A stretch of DNA of 64,000 nt from assembly GCA_023014335.1 (NCBI GenBank), contig JAECYW010000003.1:1116001-1180000 (forward strand), in the 5' to 3' direction. The DNA is from Galerina marginata (taxonomy: Eukaryota > Basidiomycota > Agaricomycetes > Agaricales > Galerinaceae). How positions within the stretch are numbered: position 1 is the stretch's first letter; the number at the start of each line of letters is the position of its first letter. The notes beneath the pieces were generated by a model that made no database searches, had not been told where the DNA came from, and saw only the letters and a program-made list of their open reading frames with translations. Made by a program: the position numbers and the translations under genes. Below are positions 11,215 through 23,712 of this stretch, one piece after another.

Positions 11215-13036
11215 TCATTCCGTTCCCCTTTCCCATACAGGACGTGAGTTCACAGGTAGAAGCAGTGCCAATAAAATTGCGAAGACCGTCCAAACTGAAA
11301 GGAGCGCATAGACCGCGTACCCGCCGAGGACATTGTGCTGGATAGAGAAAGAAAACAATGATGTTGCCATTGTCGGAGCTACAACGCCGAATATGGATGA
11401 CGATACATAGTTCACAGCAATGGTTGAGCCCACGGCATACTTGTTCGGCGCGGCTCCAACGATGTATGCATAGATGCAGCCTGACAAAGAACAACAAATT
11501 ACAACTCGTGTCATGGCAGATATGTAAAACGCACTGAAACCCATTTCTCCGCAAACATTGGGAAGTGACATGACAGCAATCCCTACCCACACATTAATGC
11601 CAATACCAAAATGACGTGCAAATTGGTGAACAATCGGTAACGTGGCCCACATTAAAAGATGGCTTGATATACAAAGGACGAAAAACCTTCTTTCCCCTAC
11701 AAAACGGATAATTGGCCCGAAGAAGAAAGCCAGGATGATTGTTGCGAGGATGCTGTAAGCACCGAGAATGTAGCCAATCTGAGCAGGCTTGAATCCCAGA
11801 CCGCCGATGTCAATTGGCATTGCAAAAAAAAGCGGCAAAAGGGCGGATTCACACTTGATGAGGAATGAGAGGCTGGTGTAGTTGGCCACGACTACGATGA
11901 CGGGGTATACGGCAAGTTCCCGAAGTGGGGGAGAGTAGGACTGGCCATGGGGTGGCTCGTCTTCTTGCTGTAGTTGCGATCGAAAGAGCCTTCTTGGCGC
12001 GGTCTACGACGGCATTATTGATAAATCATTGGAGTGTGATCAAAAAGATTTAGTCACCTCCTTAAGGAAGAGAAGGATGAGGATGAACGCCGTGGCCAAA
12101 ATTATTGCCACAACAAGACAAGGAAGGAAGTATGGGTGTTGCTTCCAGAATTCACCCCCAAATACGCTAGGGAAGCGCTCATGAGGCTTCACTAATTCTC
12201 CGCCAATTGAAAGACTACATTTGTTCGTTGTTAATGGGCATAACCTGCATCTCGGGGATGTAGTTACCCCAAAGCTCCGCCAGCGGTAGTGAAAACAAGA
12301 AAAAACGAAAACGCTCGAGATCGATTTGTGAAATCGGTGAGTTCTCCAATTACGTTTTTGCTAACACCTATAAATAAGCATGTGAGGGTGAGAGGCAGCG
12401 TGGCTAGACGAATAACGGTGACTCACTCAGACTTCCATCCAAAAGCCCTTGAAAGAATTGACTGGACAACCTCCGTTACACAACGAAAATGTGTGCTAAA
12501 TTATCTGGCTTACCTAGCGGCTATACTCCAGAAGTTTTTAGCTAGGCTAACCCAGAGCACTGATGTCAACATAACAAACAATCCTACCAAAAGGAGGGGC
12601 TTTCGACCAATCCGATCTGAAAGTCGATTCAGTGGTAAGACGGAGATAGTCTGCGTAGCGGCGGCAAGTGAATCCTGCACCCAATAGGTAAATCCGTGTA
12701 GTCTTTAGAAATAGTCAAGACCCCGCTCACCAGGAGTCCAACATAATATCCGACTTTTCGTTTATCTCCTTTTATAATATCAAGTTCGCTAACAAGCTGG
12801 AAAATTTAAAAGTCATTAGATGTTGCGACTTGAACCTCGATTTATCAGCCGCTTACCTGGTTGATGAACGGTCTGAATGACTGGATTGCTAAGGATTTGG
12901 AGAAAGGGAGGGCGAGGGCGAGTGAAAGCTGATTCCAAGGTAAAGGATTAGGATTCTGGTCAATTTTCAACGGTCTTTCCTCCGGCTCTTCCTCCGAGTC
13001 TACCGCAGCCATCAATGGAAGGTTTTCGTTCGACAT
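11215..13036 (-). CDS. MFS transporter (DHA1-like), copy 1, intact
   Basis: The minus-strand gene starts at 13036 (MSNENLPLMAA) and ends at 11215. I could join about seven exons with clean GT-AG introns. Landmarks in order: a cytosolic N-terminus; TM1 (FINQLVSEL region); loop 2-3 signature LSDRIGRKP, the MFS motif A that couples proton movement; FFQGLLDGSL then GVSKNVIGELTD (TM4-5); a central loop with SIGGELVKPHERFPSVFG; a second half of six hydrophobic segments ending with YAVYALLSVW and a short tail. The overall form recalls the fungal YCR023C/ZIFL-like group. Probably a plasma- or vacuolar-membrane proton-coupled exporter of a small molecule; the substrate cannot be told. It has a broken twin just upstream (13884-15690). 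Confidence 0.78.
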
Positions 13037-13883
13037 TGCCCTGTCAGCCAGTGACGGTGGTAACAAGCAGTATTTGTGCTGAGTAACGGTCTGCTGGGAG
13101 CTTGAATATACAGCGAGGTATATTGAGTGGGCAACTTCAACTTGTGAAGGAGAAGTTGTACTTATGGGAAGGAAGTGCCGTGTCGACTGTGAACGAAGGC
13201 GCAGGCTCCTAAAAGCAGCCTTTTTCGAGGGTGAGCCTGCTTCATCACTGTGGACAAATATTACGTGTCCGCTAACCTGACGGCAACGGTCGCTGCGGCG
13301 CGTGACATCATTCCAAAAGGTCCCTTTAATTGGAAAGCTTAGTATATGAATATTCAAATATTCAAGGTTCAAAGGATCAAGGTAAAAGGTTCATTCGGCG
13401 GGCCAGAGATTTCTGCCGAGCCTTCGACAAATACTTGGCCATCATATCGCGTAGAGAGTCTGCACTATCTGTGACTGGCGTGAGAAGTGAGCTCATGAGG
13501 TGGCGCATCGTCTCGTAAAACGGGGTCCAACTTGTCGGAAATAGATTTGGTTATGTTTGGTCGCCAGTTTCACTGATGCTCAAGCCATCCATTCGAGTAT
13601 GGCTTGCAGGTACCTGGAACATCGTCAAAAATCCAGTAATATTTACCGTGTTACATTACGAACATCAGAATGATCAGATACTATGAGAGTTGGGGTTGCC
13701 GATAAAGAAGGTTCTCAGTTCAGAGGATGGAGCGGCCCTGCGTCGAATAGAAATATTTCGTTAGATAAAATGCTGTATTAATGCCAAAGTTCTCTCGTAC
13801 GTGGGTGTGATTTCCCCTAATCTAATAAATACAAGCACTTTTTACCACCCAGTTGGAGAGGATGAGTGTCCAACCCGTGTTGT
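13037..13883. other. Intergenic between MFS copies
   Basis: Holds the promoter side of MFS copy 1 (shared with the region upstream of copy 2: GTGTCRAC..GTGAACG.A, then CAGGCTCCTAA at about 13175-13210 and 15800-15830) and, from about 13630, the 3' flank of copy 2. No gene seen. Confidence 0.5.
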
Positions 13884-15690
13884 TCATTCCAATTCTCTTT
13901 CCCATGCTGGACGTGCGTCAACAGGTAAAAGGAGGGCCATCAAAATAGCGAGGACCGTCCAAACTGAAAGGAGAGCATAGACCGCGTACCCGCTGAGGAC
14001 ATCGTGCTGGACAGAGAAAGAGAATAATGATGTTGCCAGTGTCGGAGCTACAACGCGAAATATGGATGACGACACGTATCCCACAGCAATAGTTGAGCCT
14101 ACTGAATATTTGTTCGGCGCTGCTCCAATGATGTATGCATATATGCAACCTGACAAAGAAGTTAGAAATTATAGCTCGTGTTTTGGCAGAAAGTAGAACG
14201 CACTGAAACCCATTTCTCCGCAAACGGCGGGAAGGGACATGACGGCGATGCCAATCCATACATTAATCCCAACGCCAAAATGCCGGGCACATTGGTGAGT
14301 GATTGGGATGGTGGCCCACAGTAAGAGGTAGCTCGATATACAAAGGATGAAAAATCGTCTTTCCCCTATGACACGGAGGATTGGCCCAAAGAAGAAAGCC
14401 AAGATAAATGTTGTCAGTGTGCTGTAAGCACCGAGAATGTAGCCAATCTGAGCGGGTTTGAATCCCAAGCCGCCGATTTCGATTGGCATGGCGAAAAACA
14501 GTGGCAAAAGGGCAGTAGCGCATTTGTTGATGAATGACAGGCTAGTGTAGTTGCTCACAGCTATGATGACGGGGTATCTGACAAGTTCCCGAAGTGGAGG
14601 AGAGTGGGATTCGGATGGCTCTTCTTGCAGTAGTTCCGTTCGAGAGAATCTTGGCGCAGTCTACAACGGCGTTATTCATAAGTAAGAACAGTATTGAATA
14701 GAATAGAATCGAATAGATTTAGTCACCTCTTTGAGGAAGAGAAGGACGGAGGTGAACATCGTGGCCAAAATTATTGCCACAACAAAGCAAGGAAGGAAGT
14801 ATGGATACCGCTTCCAAAATTCGCCCACAAATACGCTAGGGAAGCGCTCATGAGGTTTCGCCAACTCTCCGCCAATTGAAAACCTATGTCGCGCTGTCAT
14901 CAATGAGGGTAACTTAGCATCTCGAGGATGTAGTTACCCTAAAGCACCCCCAGCGGTAGTGAGGACCAGAAACAACGAAAAAGCTCGCGATCGATTTGTG
15001 AAATCGGTGAGTTCCCCGATCACGTTTTTGCTAACACCTATGCAATAAGCGCGTCGATGAGGCGCAGCGTGGCTAGAGGAATGACGGAGACTCACTCAGA
15101 CTTCCATCCAAAAGCCCTTGGAAGAATTGACTGGGACGCATCCGTTATACAACTATAAAAGCGCAATACCAGATGTCTGGCTTACCTAGCGGCGAGACTC
15201 CAATAGGTTTTAGCCAGGCTAACCCACAGCACTGATGTCGACACAGTAACCAACCCCATCAGAAGGACAGGCTTTCGACCAATACGATCTGAAAGTCGAT
15301 TCAGTGGTAACACGGAGATAGTCTGCGTGGCGGCAAGAAGAGAATCCTGCAGCCAAGAGGTAAATTTATGTAGTTTTCAGGACAATTCGAAAGACCTGCT
15401 CACCAGGAGTCCAACATAATATCCGACTTTGCGCATATCTCCTTGTATAATATCAAGTTCGCTAACAAGCTGGAAAAGCTTTAGATCTTATGACTTAAAA
15501 CACGATTTATCAGTGCTCTTACCTGGTTGATGAACGGTTTAATTGACTGGATTGCTAAACATTTGGAAAATGGGAGGACCAGGGCGAGTGAGAGCTGCTT
15601 CCAAGGCAGAGGATTAGGATTCCGGTCTGTTTTCAACGGTCCTTCGTCAGGCTCTACCGCCGCTAGTAAGGGTGTGTTTTCATTTGTCAT
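13884..15690 (-). pseudogene. MFS transporter copy 2, interrupted
   Basis: Paralog of the neighbouring MFS gene, with the same start region (MTNENTPLLAAVEPDEG at 15690), exon order and motif A. In the second half, after GEMGFSAFY, the frame slips by one nucleotide relative to copy 1 and meets TAA at 14169-14171. The original frame resumes about 20 nt later (GCIYAYIIG) and continues to 13884. Copy 1 reads straight through this point, and a 25-nt intron there would be too short. Translation would therefore stop before the last third of the protein, losing several transmembrane segments. Either this is a pseudogene or the window contains a one-base sequencing error. Confidence 0.65.
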
Positions 15691-16509
15691 TGCCCTGTCT
15701 GCCTGGGCTGGTTATGGTTTGAAGTAATGCGTCGCGTACAGTCTGCTGGGAGCTTGGATATGCAAGGAAGGATATTGGTTTGTAAGTGAGGAAACAAGTG
15801 GCGTGTCAACGGTGAACGGAAGCCCAGGCTCCTAACGCCAGCTACTCGGTTTATCAACCTGGCGGCTGCGTGGCTAGCAGCTGCATCTTTATCGCGTGTC
15901 ACCGTTCCTGAAGAGGCTCCTTGGTAAACAGTAAAACAGGGAACTTGAATATGGGCTGAATTCAGTGTTTTATTTTGGCAGACGTTCATTTAATGTAAGA
16001 AAAGCTACCCTCTCCTTGAATTTAGAAGAAACGAACCGATATTGCTTGAGATATAATGCATTTAAAACCGGAGGCATCTAGATCAGAGAATTCGAAAGTG
16101 AGACCAAAATTGCAGCGATCAACGCGCAACCGAAATTTGTCGGAAATAAATTTGGTTTTGTTTGGTCCTCGCTCGCCTCAAGCTCGAGTCCTCACTCGCT
16201 TCCTCTTCTGCTATGCTGGACTACATTCTCCATAGACAGTAAGAGTTTAGGTATATTCATTGGTTTAGCTACTTACTTCCTGAGTATTCCCAGAGCGGAG
16301 TAACTCTTTTTTTTTGCACAAGTTACTCAAGGACTTATGGCATGTGGGCCGATTCTGAAGTTCATTTCATTCCCATTCATCTCGATCGCCGAAGTTCAGC
16401 AGGAGGTGCTCCCAAAAGGAGAGTTACAATTTAACTTTCCCTTCTCTAGAAGCTACGACTTATAATTCATACCTCGCACTCGCATTTATGCCCTGGATAC
16501 GCGTGTTAA
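15691..16509. other. Intergenic, MFS copy 2 promoter side
   Basis: The first 450 bp is homologous to the region upstream of MFS copy 1. The remainder is AT-rich with no recognisable gene. Confidence 0.5.
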
Positions 16510-17866
16510 TCAAACAAGACATCGAGAACGAGAACGAGAACGCACCATGGTGATGTACCCAATGAGCCCCTGCGAGATAATAGACCCAAAAAGATGAAGA
16601 TTAAAGACAGGGTTGTATTCCTTATCTGGGCCTTGACTGTCCTCGAAAACGCCAGAATCGTGCCAATTCCGGGCACGCCCAAGTGTGTCCCGAATAGGGT
16701 TCATCGTGTAGGGGTGCATCTGTCGAGGGAAGGGCAAGAATTAGCAAGGATATTCCCGGAGATTATCAGGTGATGGAAGAGAAAAACCAACACTCACATC
16801 GTCGACGTGAAGGTTGATGCCGTCATCGAAGAAAAATTGGCCAGTGTGCACAAGCGCGTCAGAAGTGAAGCTTCCGTTCGACAAAATTTTCCATTCAGTG
16901 AAAGTCCTGACATGGATATGCGTTGCGCGATGCCCGTAGTACCCCGGGAAAATGGCTGGAAGTAAAGTAGAAGCGGCGAGTCGTTGAATTGTACGAAAAA
17001 ATGATACTTAGAATGAATAAGGTACATACTGGTGAACTGCGAGACGCCGTTTCTGTCTGTGGGCCAAGCGCCTCGGAGGGATGTTTCTATTTGATTGGAG
17101 GGAGAGGGACTGGAGACAAGGCCCGCACGTTGACGTGGTTTTTCGCTGATGATAGGCTCCTGCCCTGGCTCTGGCCATATGTGACCTGCAAAAGAGCTTT
17201 CGATCAGAATAAAGGAAGCAAAGACTATAAGATGCCAACCTGGGTATTGACCCGTGGCGTTAGCGTGCCACAGGTCAACAAGGACATTAGGGAGTGGTTT
17301 GCATGTCACTACATCGATCACACCGATATCCAAGAGCTATGGAAGTGTTTTAATTTCATGAAACTTCCAAGCATGTCCTGACGCACCAACAATAAGCCGT
17401 TCTGAAACTCTGCAATATTCTGTCGAATAGGGTGGCCCGCTTTGTGCCAATACGGTCCCTCCGTAGTTTCGGGAGTGAGCACGCATGTGTTGTTCTGAAT
17501 CTGCGTCTCGCGAATTGGGGAACATTCAAGGAAAGTCGTGTCTGTGCTTTCTCCCGCTTCAATGGTGTTATCGAATATTCCGGAAGCCAACAGATCTTGG
17601 CTGGTCAAAAGCTCTGGACGTTCACCGAGGACTTTTTGCGCATAAGAGCGTTTTCGAGCTGCGGTGAATTCTGCTACAGCCGGAGCGCACTTGATAGTTG
17701 ATACCCGTCAGCTATCGGATGAGTACGAAATCATTAGTTGCCTCACGTTGTATGCAGCAGCCCTAAGAGCGCGTTGAACCTCAACCTCCTGTATGGTCTT
17801 GGGCTCTTTGTGACCAGAAACTAGGAGGGCGACGAGGAGGGGGAGGAGGGACTGCAACCGACGCAT
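16510..17866 (-). CDS. Intradiol ring-cleavage dioxygenase-like protein, secreted
   Basis: The start at 17866 gives MRRLQSLLPLLVALLVSG, a good signal peptide, so the product is probably extracellular. Later exons carry the intradiol dioxygenase C-domain: ETTEGPYWHKAG (first Fe-ligand Tyr context), DVVTCKPLPNVLVDLWHANATG, then PGYYGHRATHIHV with the second Tyr and the two His ligands of the non-haem Fe(III) site. These enzymes cleave catechols between the hydroxyls to muconates. Fungal secreted forms have been linked to lignin-derived aromatics. Introns interrupt the coding region after about residues 40, 165 and 195 and before the C-terminus (MHPYTMNPIRDTLGRA). The last exon and stop at 16510 are less certain. 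It flanks the aldo-keto reductase on the same strand. Confidence 0.8.
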
Positions 17867-18299
17867 GCTGGGGTGATGCTGAGGCCGGCGAGAAAGGTCG
17901 TTGGGGCGTATTAATCTTACCCTTGCAGCTTGCCTTGCATCGTTTGCATGTGGTCAGATGGCGGATGAAATCAGAATATCAAAATTAAACTTCCAGGTTC
18001 TATTCGGGACCGGTGACAGCCCCCCTCGATATCAGGGTCAACGGCGTCACTCAGCATTGCCAAAACTGGATTATCGGAGTAAGAGTTGTGAACATCCAAG
18101 AGAAGTACCATTGGATGGTCTTTGATAAATGTTATTAATAATTTTGTGTGGATGTCGAATCGCGATTGTCCATTCTAAACGAAAGGAACAGTTACAACAG
18201 GAATCAAAACAAAATGGGCGTAGATACATAGTTAACAGAGCAGAAGCGCCTGAAGCCTGGGAAGGGGAAGAAAGCCTGTGACCAGCTTGGTGGCTTTAT
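17867..18299. other. Intergenic, dioxygenase promoter
   Basis: 433 bp between two minus-strand genes. A 74-codon plus-strand frame is present but has no support. Expected to hold the dioxygenase promoter and the reductase 3' end. Confidence 0.4.
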
Positions 18300-19567
18300 T
18301 CAACTCGGTGGTCCGCAAGCGCCAGCAGCATCTATCGCTGCGATTTCAGATTCTGTCAAAGGACCTGTGCATACAAAAATGGTCCACTAGTCAACTCGAA
18401 TAGAAACTTAGCACGTACGGATGTCGGCCGCGGCGAGATGTTCTTGGAGGTGTTGTTTACTGGTGCTTGTCCTGCAGAAGAAAGGTTATACACTCAAACT
18501 CGAGCTGCTTCTATCGATTCCTGAACGACTTACGTGATAAAGACTGGCACTTTCGCCTTCACCCAGGCAAGTAGGATCTGTACAGGTAAAACCCCACGAC
18601 GCTTCGCAGCAGCCGCAAGTGGCGAGTCGACGGGGCCGCCAGGGTACTTTGTGATCGGGCTACATTGGATATAAAGCTATCAGATCCGCACCGAGTTTCT
18701 AAGGCGAAACAACGAACTCAAGACAGCCATAGGCTTCGATGACAATGTTATGCCGAGCAGCATATTCAATGAGAGCCTTGTGGTCTTTGTAATTGTAGCA
18801 ATGGAAGAAAATCTGATGTTCACCAAGTTAAAAATTCGTCGAACTCTAGTAATTCGGTACGAACCTGGTTGACGGCGGGTTTTATTTTTGCACGTTCCAC
18901 GAGAGCTTGAAGTTGCGGGAGATTATAGTTGCTGACACCAATGCTTCTACAAGGCCCGGAAGAATATTTTAGTTGTTTGTAGAAACAAAAAACGAACATC
19001 CATACTTTGCCAATCCATCCTGTTTGATCATCTCAACTTCCTTCCAATCGTGGTTTTCCATCCTCTCGGGATAATGTATGAGGAACAGGTCCACATACGT
19101 CAAGCCAAGCTGGGAAACACTTTTAATCAATAGCAGATGATTACGGGCATGGAAAGCCACATACGATTTCAAGGCTTTCTTCAAGAGTTTGTCGAAAGGT
19201 AGGCCCGGTGTTGTACTTCGTACACACATAGATGTCGGCACGAGATAGCTTGCTACCTTTAATCGCAGCCCCGACGTACCGCTCAGTGCCGTAACCTAAG
19301 TTTGCTCAGTGCTCGCCATACGTCGCTGTATAAACGAGCCGAAGACGTACGTTGTGCGGTATCAAGATGAGAGAAACCAGTTTTTAGAGCCTGTATGATC
19401 GAATTTGTTACATCTGTCTTGCTAAGAGCGGATCCCGTTCCAAAGGCGATGGCTGGTATCTGTGTTCCCGGGTGAACTCAGCATCAGGAAAAGCGAGAAC
19501 TGGAAACAAATTGTTGGGTTACACTGACTTTGTTACCGTCGTTGAGTTTTACGTTCCCAAAAGGCAT
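18300..19567 (-). CDS. Aldo-keto reductase
   Basis: The start at 19567 gives MPFGNVKLNDGNK, then an intron, then IPAIAFGTGSAL. Signature residues of the AKR (alpha/beta)8 barrel are present: HLDTAQ (catalytic Asp), YGTERYVG (catalytic Tyr), VCTKY (Lys), LFLIHYPE (His), then SIGVSNYNLPQL and PAVNQI. After further introns come EYAARHNIVIEAY, SPITKYPGGPVDSPL, and a C-terminal TESEIAAIDAAG ending at 18300. NADPH-dependent carbonyl reduction in the cytosol is expected. It may reduce a ketone or aldehyde intermediate of the neighbouring cluster or of aromatic catabolism with the adjacent dioxygenase (inference). It is complete, with at least six short introns. Confidence 0.83.
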
Positions 19568-20702
19568 GAGGGGGATTTTGTGCTCAAAAGATCTGGCGTT
19601 CAGTTCGTACTTGTCGACTGAATTATTTGCCCTGAACAAAGTTTGACCTGGAAGACTAAGAATCGTAACGTTAATTCAGAACAACATCGCCTTTCTAGAA
19701 CTTACCTCTCTTGAAATTGGCAGGGAATGACTGATTGGAAACGAAGATGCTCTGGCGGTCCATCGATTTCGGAGATACGTGCCAATCCTCGGGTCTCTGC
19801 TGTTGTCCCAGGGCGAGATTGCTCAACACGTCATTACAGAATACAGACCCGATCGTTCTTTGCGTCCCTGCTGAACGAGATTACTCCACCACCAGAGGAT
19901 CAGGAAGCGAGCAACCCGCGCATATTTGACGTTATGCAGTGGACAGTGAACGCTGTCGCCTGCCAACTGGGATTAAGGGAATTATTCGATCATAACGGTG
20001 GAAGTAAGATCTAGAAGACTTCCAATGGATTTGAAGGTTGTAGAGCCGTTATTTCTCCCCCTGGAAGCCTTGCCCTTTTTTTTCTCATTAGTCAGTGACA
20101 ACAAATTATCTGCAAGGTAGAGACTTTATGAGAAATAGATACATACCCAGCATGGGTTTGCGGTGAGATCATAGCGCGAGAGGACCAAAGCCTTGTGAAT
20201 ACACTGTTGTGGTTGCAGTGAGGAAGAGCCTGGGAATGTTGAACGTTGAGCTCTTGCTAACTTGAAGCTCTTGCTCCTTGCTCCCCGCTTCGACACTACA
20301 AAGCCAGCATTCTATCGCGCCTTTACTTCACGAAACTTCTTGCCTGGATCCAACGATAGGTAGGAGTACGCGTGAGTTTGGTATACTCAATCCACTTTTA
20401 TAATACTGAAAACCTTGTAGGCCACGACGCACACTTCCAACGACCCCCGCGTCATTCTTCGGTTAAACGTGTATGGAGTAATGTGCTTTGGAGTTTCTAC
20501 CCACTAAGTATTCACCCAAACGGGCCAAACCGAACACAGAATAATCAGGAATTGATGTCGGGGCTGAATGACACTAAGGATCCTGCCATACCCTCATTCT
20601 TTATCTTCGGCAGTTCGGATTTCGCCGGTGAATAGCCTACAAAAATCTCATTCGACGCCGTGGTTCCCCTCCAAACCTTGGAGTTGACGATTTTTGTTTG
20701 CT
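19568..20702. other. Intergenic with unassigned open frame
   Basis: A 95-codon frame at 19727-20014 (plus) has no motif I recognise. About 20100-20640 contains other short frames without splice consistency. The region separates the reductase (minus) from the protease inhibitor (plus) and should contain both promoters. Confidence 0.4.
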
Positions 20703-21265
20703 ATGTCTATTGAACCCGGCCAGTACCTCATCCAATCTGCCGATGGCTCAGGCTACCTCATCATCGAGAGCCCGCCTCCGCCTGACAAACCCCGTGCGTA
20801 ACTCGTCTTCAATGTATCCATGCTTTAATCTGATGTCACCTCCTAACCAGTTGCTCTGATGACGAGCGTTGGGCACAAGGTAGATTTCACACTTAAAATA
20901 AAATTTGTCCATGCGTCTCACTTTTATTGTAGTGGAGGATCAACCGCACCAGCGATGGATCCTTCATTATCGTTTCCGACAAGCGAATGGGCCAGGTTAT
21001 CCGGAAGAAATCTGCAGCTTACTTCTCTCTCCATGGCGTCGCTCAGCCATGGCAGATACTCCCGGTTGGCCCTAATTCTTTCACGTAACTACGTTTCCCT
21101 GATAAGTTGCCTCATCTCGCTGACCGTTGAACCCGAATTTGCAGGATTAAAGTACCCAATGAAAACGGCTTTCTCACTCGTACTCCCAACGATCAATTCC
21201 AGGTCGTTATTATGCCGGCTGACAACTCAGAAGCACAAGAGTGGAAGTTTAACAAGATAGACTGA
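20703..21265 (+). CDS. I66-type serine protease inhibitor / beta-trefoil protein
   Basis: Small plus-strand gene in about four exons from ATG 20703 to TGA 21263-21265. Exon 1 encodes MSIEPGQYLIQSADGSGYL. Later exons give WRINRTSDGSFIIVSDKRMGQ, HGVAQPWQILPVGPNSF, and a last exon beginning after an acceptor near 21143, with the C-terminus MPADNSEAQEWKFNKID. This spacing of hydrophobic repeats and the terminal W.F is typical of the mushroom cospin/cnispin family (MEROPS I66), cytoplasmic beta-trefoil inhibitors thought to deter predators. No signal peptide is visible, as usual for the family. The stop is immediately followed by the left boundary of the amino-acid-oxidase duplication. Some splice sites in the middle are uncertain. 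Confidence 0.65.
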
Positions 21266-21561
21266 ATAATATGTGCTTTAGATTCAGCGACGTCCTAAAA
21301 ATACTAACGACAAGCTTTCCAGTTGTCTTATTACTTTCTTTCTACCTGCAAGATTAGGGACAAAGTTATAAGTCTTCGTCTTTGACTCTTTGTCGGTTTA
21401 AGTCCGGGTGTGAATTCGCGATTGTTGGAAAATGATAGACTAAGTACTGGTTACAAGAGTCCTTGTTTAGCAGAAGATTGCAGGTTTTACATGGAGGACA
21501 AGTCTCGGGGAGTAGTTCGAGTCCAAATTCTACATCGATGAATAAAATACAAGCAACCCCC

Positions 21562-23712
21562 TCATCCCGTGGTACCCCATCGCTCCCGAAACTCAGCGAG
21601 TTTCGGACTCTCCTCCTGAACCAAAACTTCATGTACACACCTCCACGCAGATTCCAACGCCCCAGCCACCCACGCCTGCTTCTTGCTCGCTGCTTCGCCT
21701 CCAATATGGAAGCGTCCCCCCGCCGCAGGTTTAACTATGCTCGGATAGAACGCGCTGAACTGCCCCGGCGCGGGGCATACGTAGGCGCCCATTGTGTACT
21801 GGTTGTGGTACCAGTCAAACGCGAAATGATCCAGCGTCTCGCGTTCGTACCACTCTGGAGTTTGTCCGTGGAGAGCGGCGAGGTCTTGATAGATTTGACT
21901 TAGTAGAAACCTTTCTGAATCGTTAGGGGAAATTTTGGAGCCATAGTCCTGTTGCTCTCGGGCGTCCCAGTCCTTCGATTTTATAAGCGAACCGAGCCGG
22001 GAGGCGTCTAAATCCCTAGACGAGCGTATGTCAATGATCACCAGTAAAGGACCCAGAAGAAAGGCAAAACTCACCAAACATATGCCACAATCAATACGCC
22101 CGGAGAATCCGGTTTATCATCCAGTCCGTAACTAGGATAAATCACCACCCTACTTGGCCTGTCGGTCAAACTTGTGCCTCCAGTCTGTGTAGCGAACCTG
22201 GTGTCATGCTGCCACCAACGTGTTTTGAATTTAATTCCGACTTTGACGGCTGATGCGTACTCAAGAGCACGAAGAGCAGTTTTTTGCTGATAATCCAAAT
22301 CGCAGTTGTCGAGGTTGATCATGCTGAGGCACGATAATGGAACGGTCGAAATAACATGGGAGTATTCGCGAGCAGAAATTTCGGGGTGGCCTGCAACGGC
22401 AATTTTCATCGTCTGCGGACAATTTTCTCCAGCCTCTGACGCGGCGATGGACGTTACGCGGTGTAAGTAGAGAGGTTTGGTTTTCAGAGTCGCGTGCATT
22501 GCGTTTGTGAGGCCTTCGCTGCCGCCCTCGATGCACCACCAGTCTGCGTCTTCGACTTTCATTTTGTTTTTAGCGTCGTTCTGAGTAACTCGGGGTGTGA
22601 AGCGATCGATATCGTTTATTGGTCTGGCATGGTTGCTTGGATAGTCCCAGTGGAAAGAGTACATAACTTCCTGTACATTTGTATCTGCAGGTGAGCGCGG
22701 GTCGGGTTAAATAAAATCAGCTACTCGTACCTGTACGAAACCACTTCTGAAACCTCCGGTACCGCCGTACCACATCTCGATCCACTCAATAACGGCTGCG
22801 GGGTATCCAATAATTTGTAGCAAAAAAGATCGTGTCGAGAACTCGTCGTATTTCATGAGGAGATCCCATCCGGCGTCGTTGTCTAGGGCAAGAACGTCCT
22901 TGAACGGCTCGAAAGCAGATGCAAAACATGCATCCACTCCGTAGACTTTCTGACCATCTGATTTTGTGAATTGTTTAGTTATGTACTCTTCTGGGACCTG
23001 TAACGAAAGCATTTGACGAAGTTGAAGAAATTGGGGGAGAGAGCCTCACCGGTCCTCGGTTCCCAACCGAATCACCGAAGTGATCGCCTGGGCCGCTGAC
23101 TTCGTCTACCTGTCGTTTCATACCTATGCAGTCTCGTCATAATTATCGATTACCCTCATGGACACAAAATTTCTTACCGTTGAACAAACGAACATTCCCA
23201 GGTGCGCTTAAGATAAACTGTATTAATTTCCCTCCTTTCCCTCCCTCCACAGTGATATCGAGTTCCTTGAACAGATCAAAGACGCCCTTCATCGCTTGGT
23301 TGTTCGGATATCTCATAGCGCCGACGTCAAAATAATCGTACTTCAAGCCAGAGTTTTCTTCCTTTGTGAAATAGTGCGTGAAGCATCTTCCGCCGTGTCG
23401 ATTACTGGCCTCGAAGATTTCGTACGGGAGCCCTAGATAATCGAGCATCATGGCGACACGCATGCCAGCGACGCCTGCGCCGACAATTGCTATGGGGAGG
23501 TTCTCGGAATTGACCGTAGATGCTGAAATACCATTATCGTTTTCGTCCACAGTGGGAGGAGGGGTCAGAAAATTTTCTTCCTCTTCAACGGCGTCCGGGG
23601 AAATTGCATGGAAGACAAGTTTGACCACTTGACGCAGAAAGGAACGGTAAGAGTCCTTGACCAGAAAGCTAATCATCGAGGCCGTCGAGTACACGGATTT
23701 ACCAGAGGACAT
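21562..23712 (-). CDS. FAD-dependent L-amino acid / monoamine oxidase, copy A
   Basis: Minus-strand gene of about 640 residues in five main exons, from MSSGKSVYSTASM at 23712 to the stop at 21562. The FAD Rossmann motif IAIVGAGVAGMR lies at about residues 75-86, followed by the FEASNRHGGRCFTHYF motif of the amine-oxidase family. Later landmarks are DADWWCIEGGSEGLTNAM, SHVISTVPLSCL, TRWWQHD, and the FAD-contacting C-terminal GGRFHIGGEAASKKQAWVAGALESAW. The usual reaction is oxidative deamination of an amino acid to a 2-oxo acid, NH3 and H2O2. It faces away from the adenylation pseudogene copy at 24836 across a shared intergenic region. Copy B is at 26020-28160. No signal peptide is seen. Substrate unknown; supply of 2-oxo acids for the nearby synthetase is the attractive role (inference). 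Confidence 0.85.

Larger units (their letters stand above)
10950..16170. repeat. Direct segmental duplication carrying an MFS gene (about 2.6 kb units)
   Basis: Unit 1 (about 10950-13560) and unit 2 (about 13630-16170) align over 3' flank, gene body, introns and 5' flank. Shared markers include CCCAGTTGG before each 3' end, the transporter exons, and a far upstream block TTGTCGGAAATARATTTGG at about 13530 and 16135. Intron and flank sequences are diverged, so the duplication is not recent. Confidence 0.8.

Noticed and set aside
12289..12687. 132-codon plus-strand frame
   Set aside because: It overlaps antisense exons and introns of the MFS gene, which has clear motifs on the minus strand.
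14145..14210. A short intron explaining the stop in MFS copy 2
   Set aside because: The only GT-AG span would be about 25 nt, below the size of other introns here, and copy 1 reads through the same place.
19727..20014. 95-codon frame as a real gene
   Set aside because: No known motif, no splice partners and no paralog in the window. Left as unassigned.
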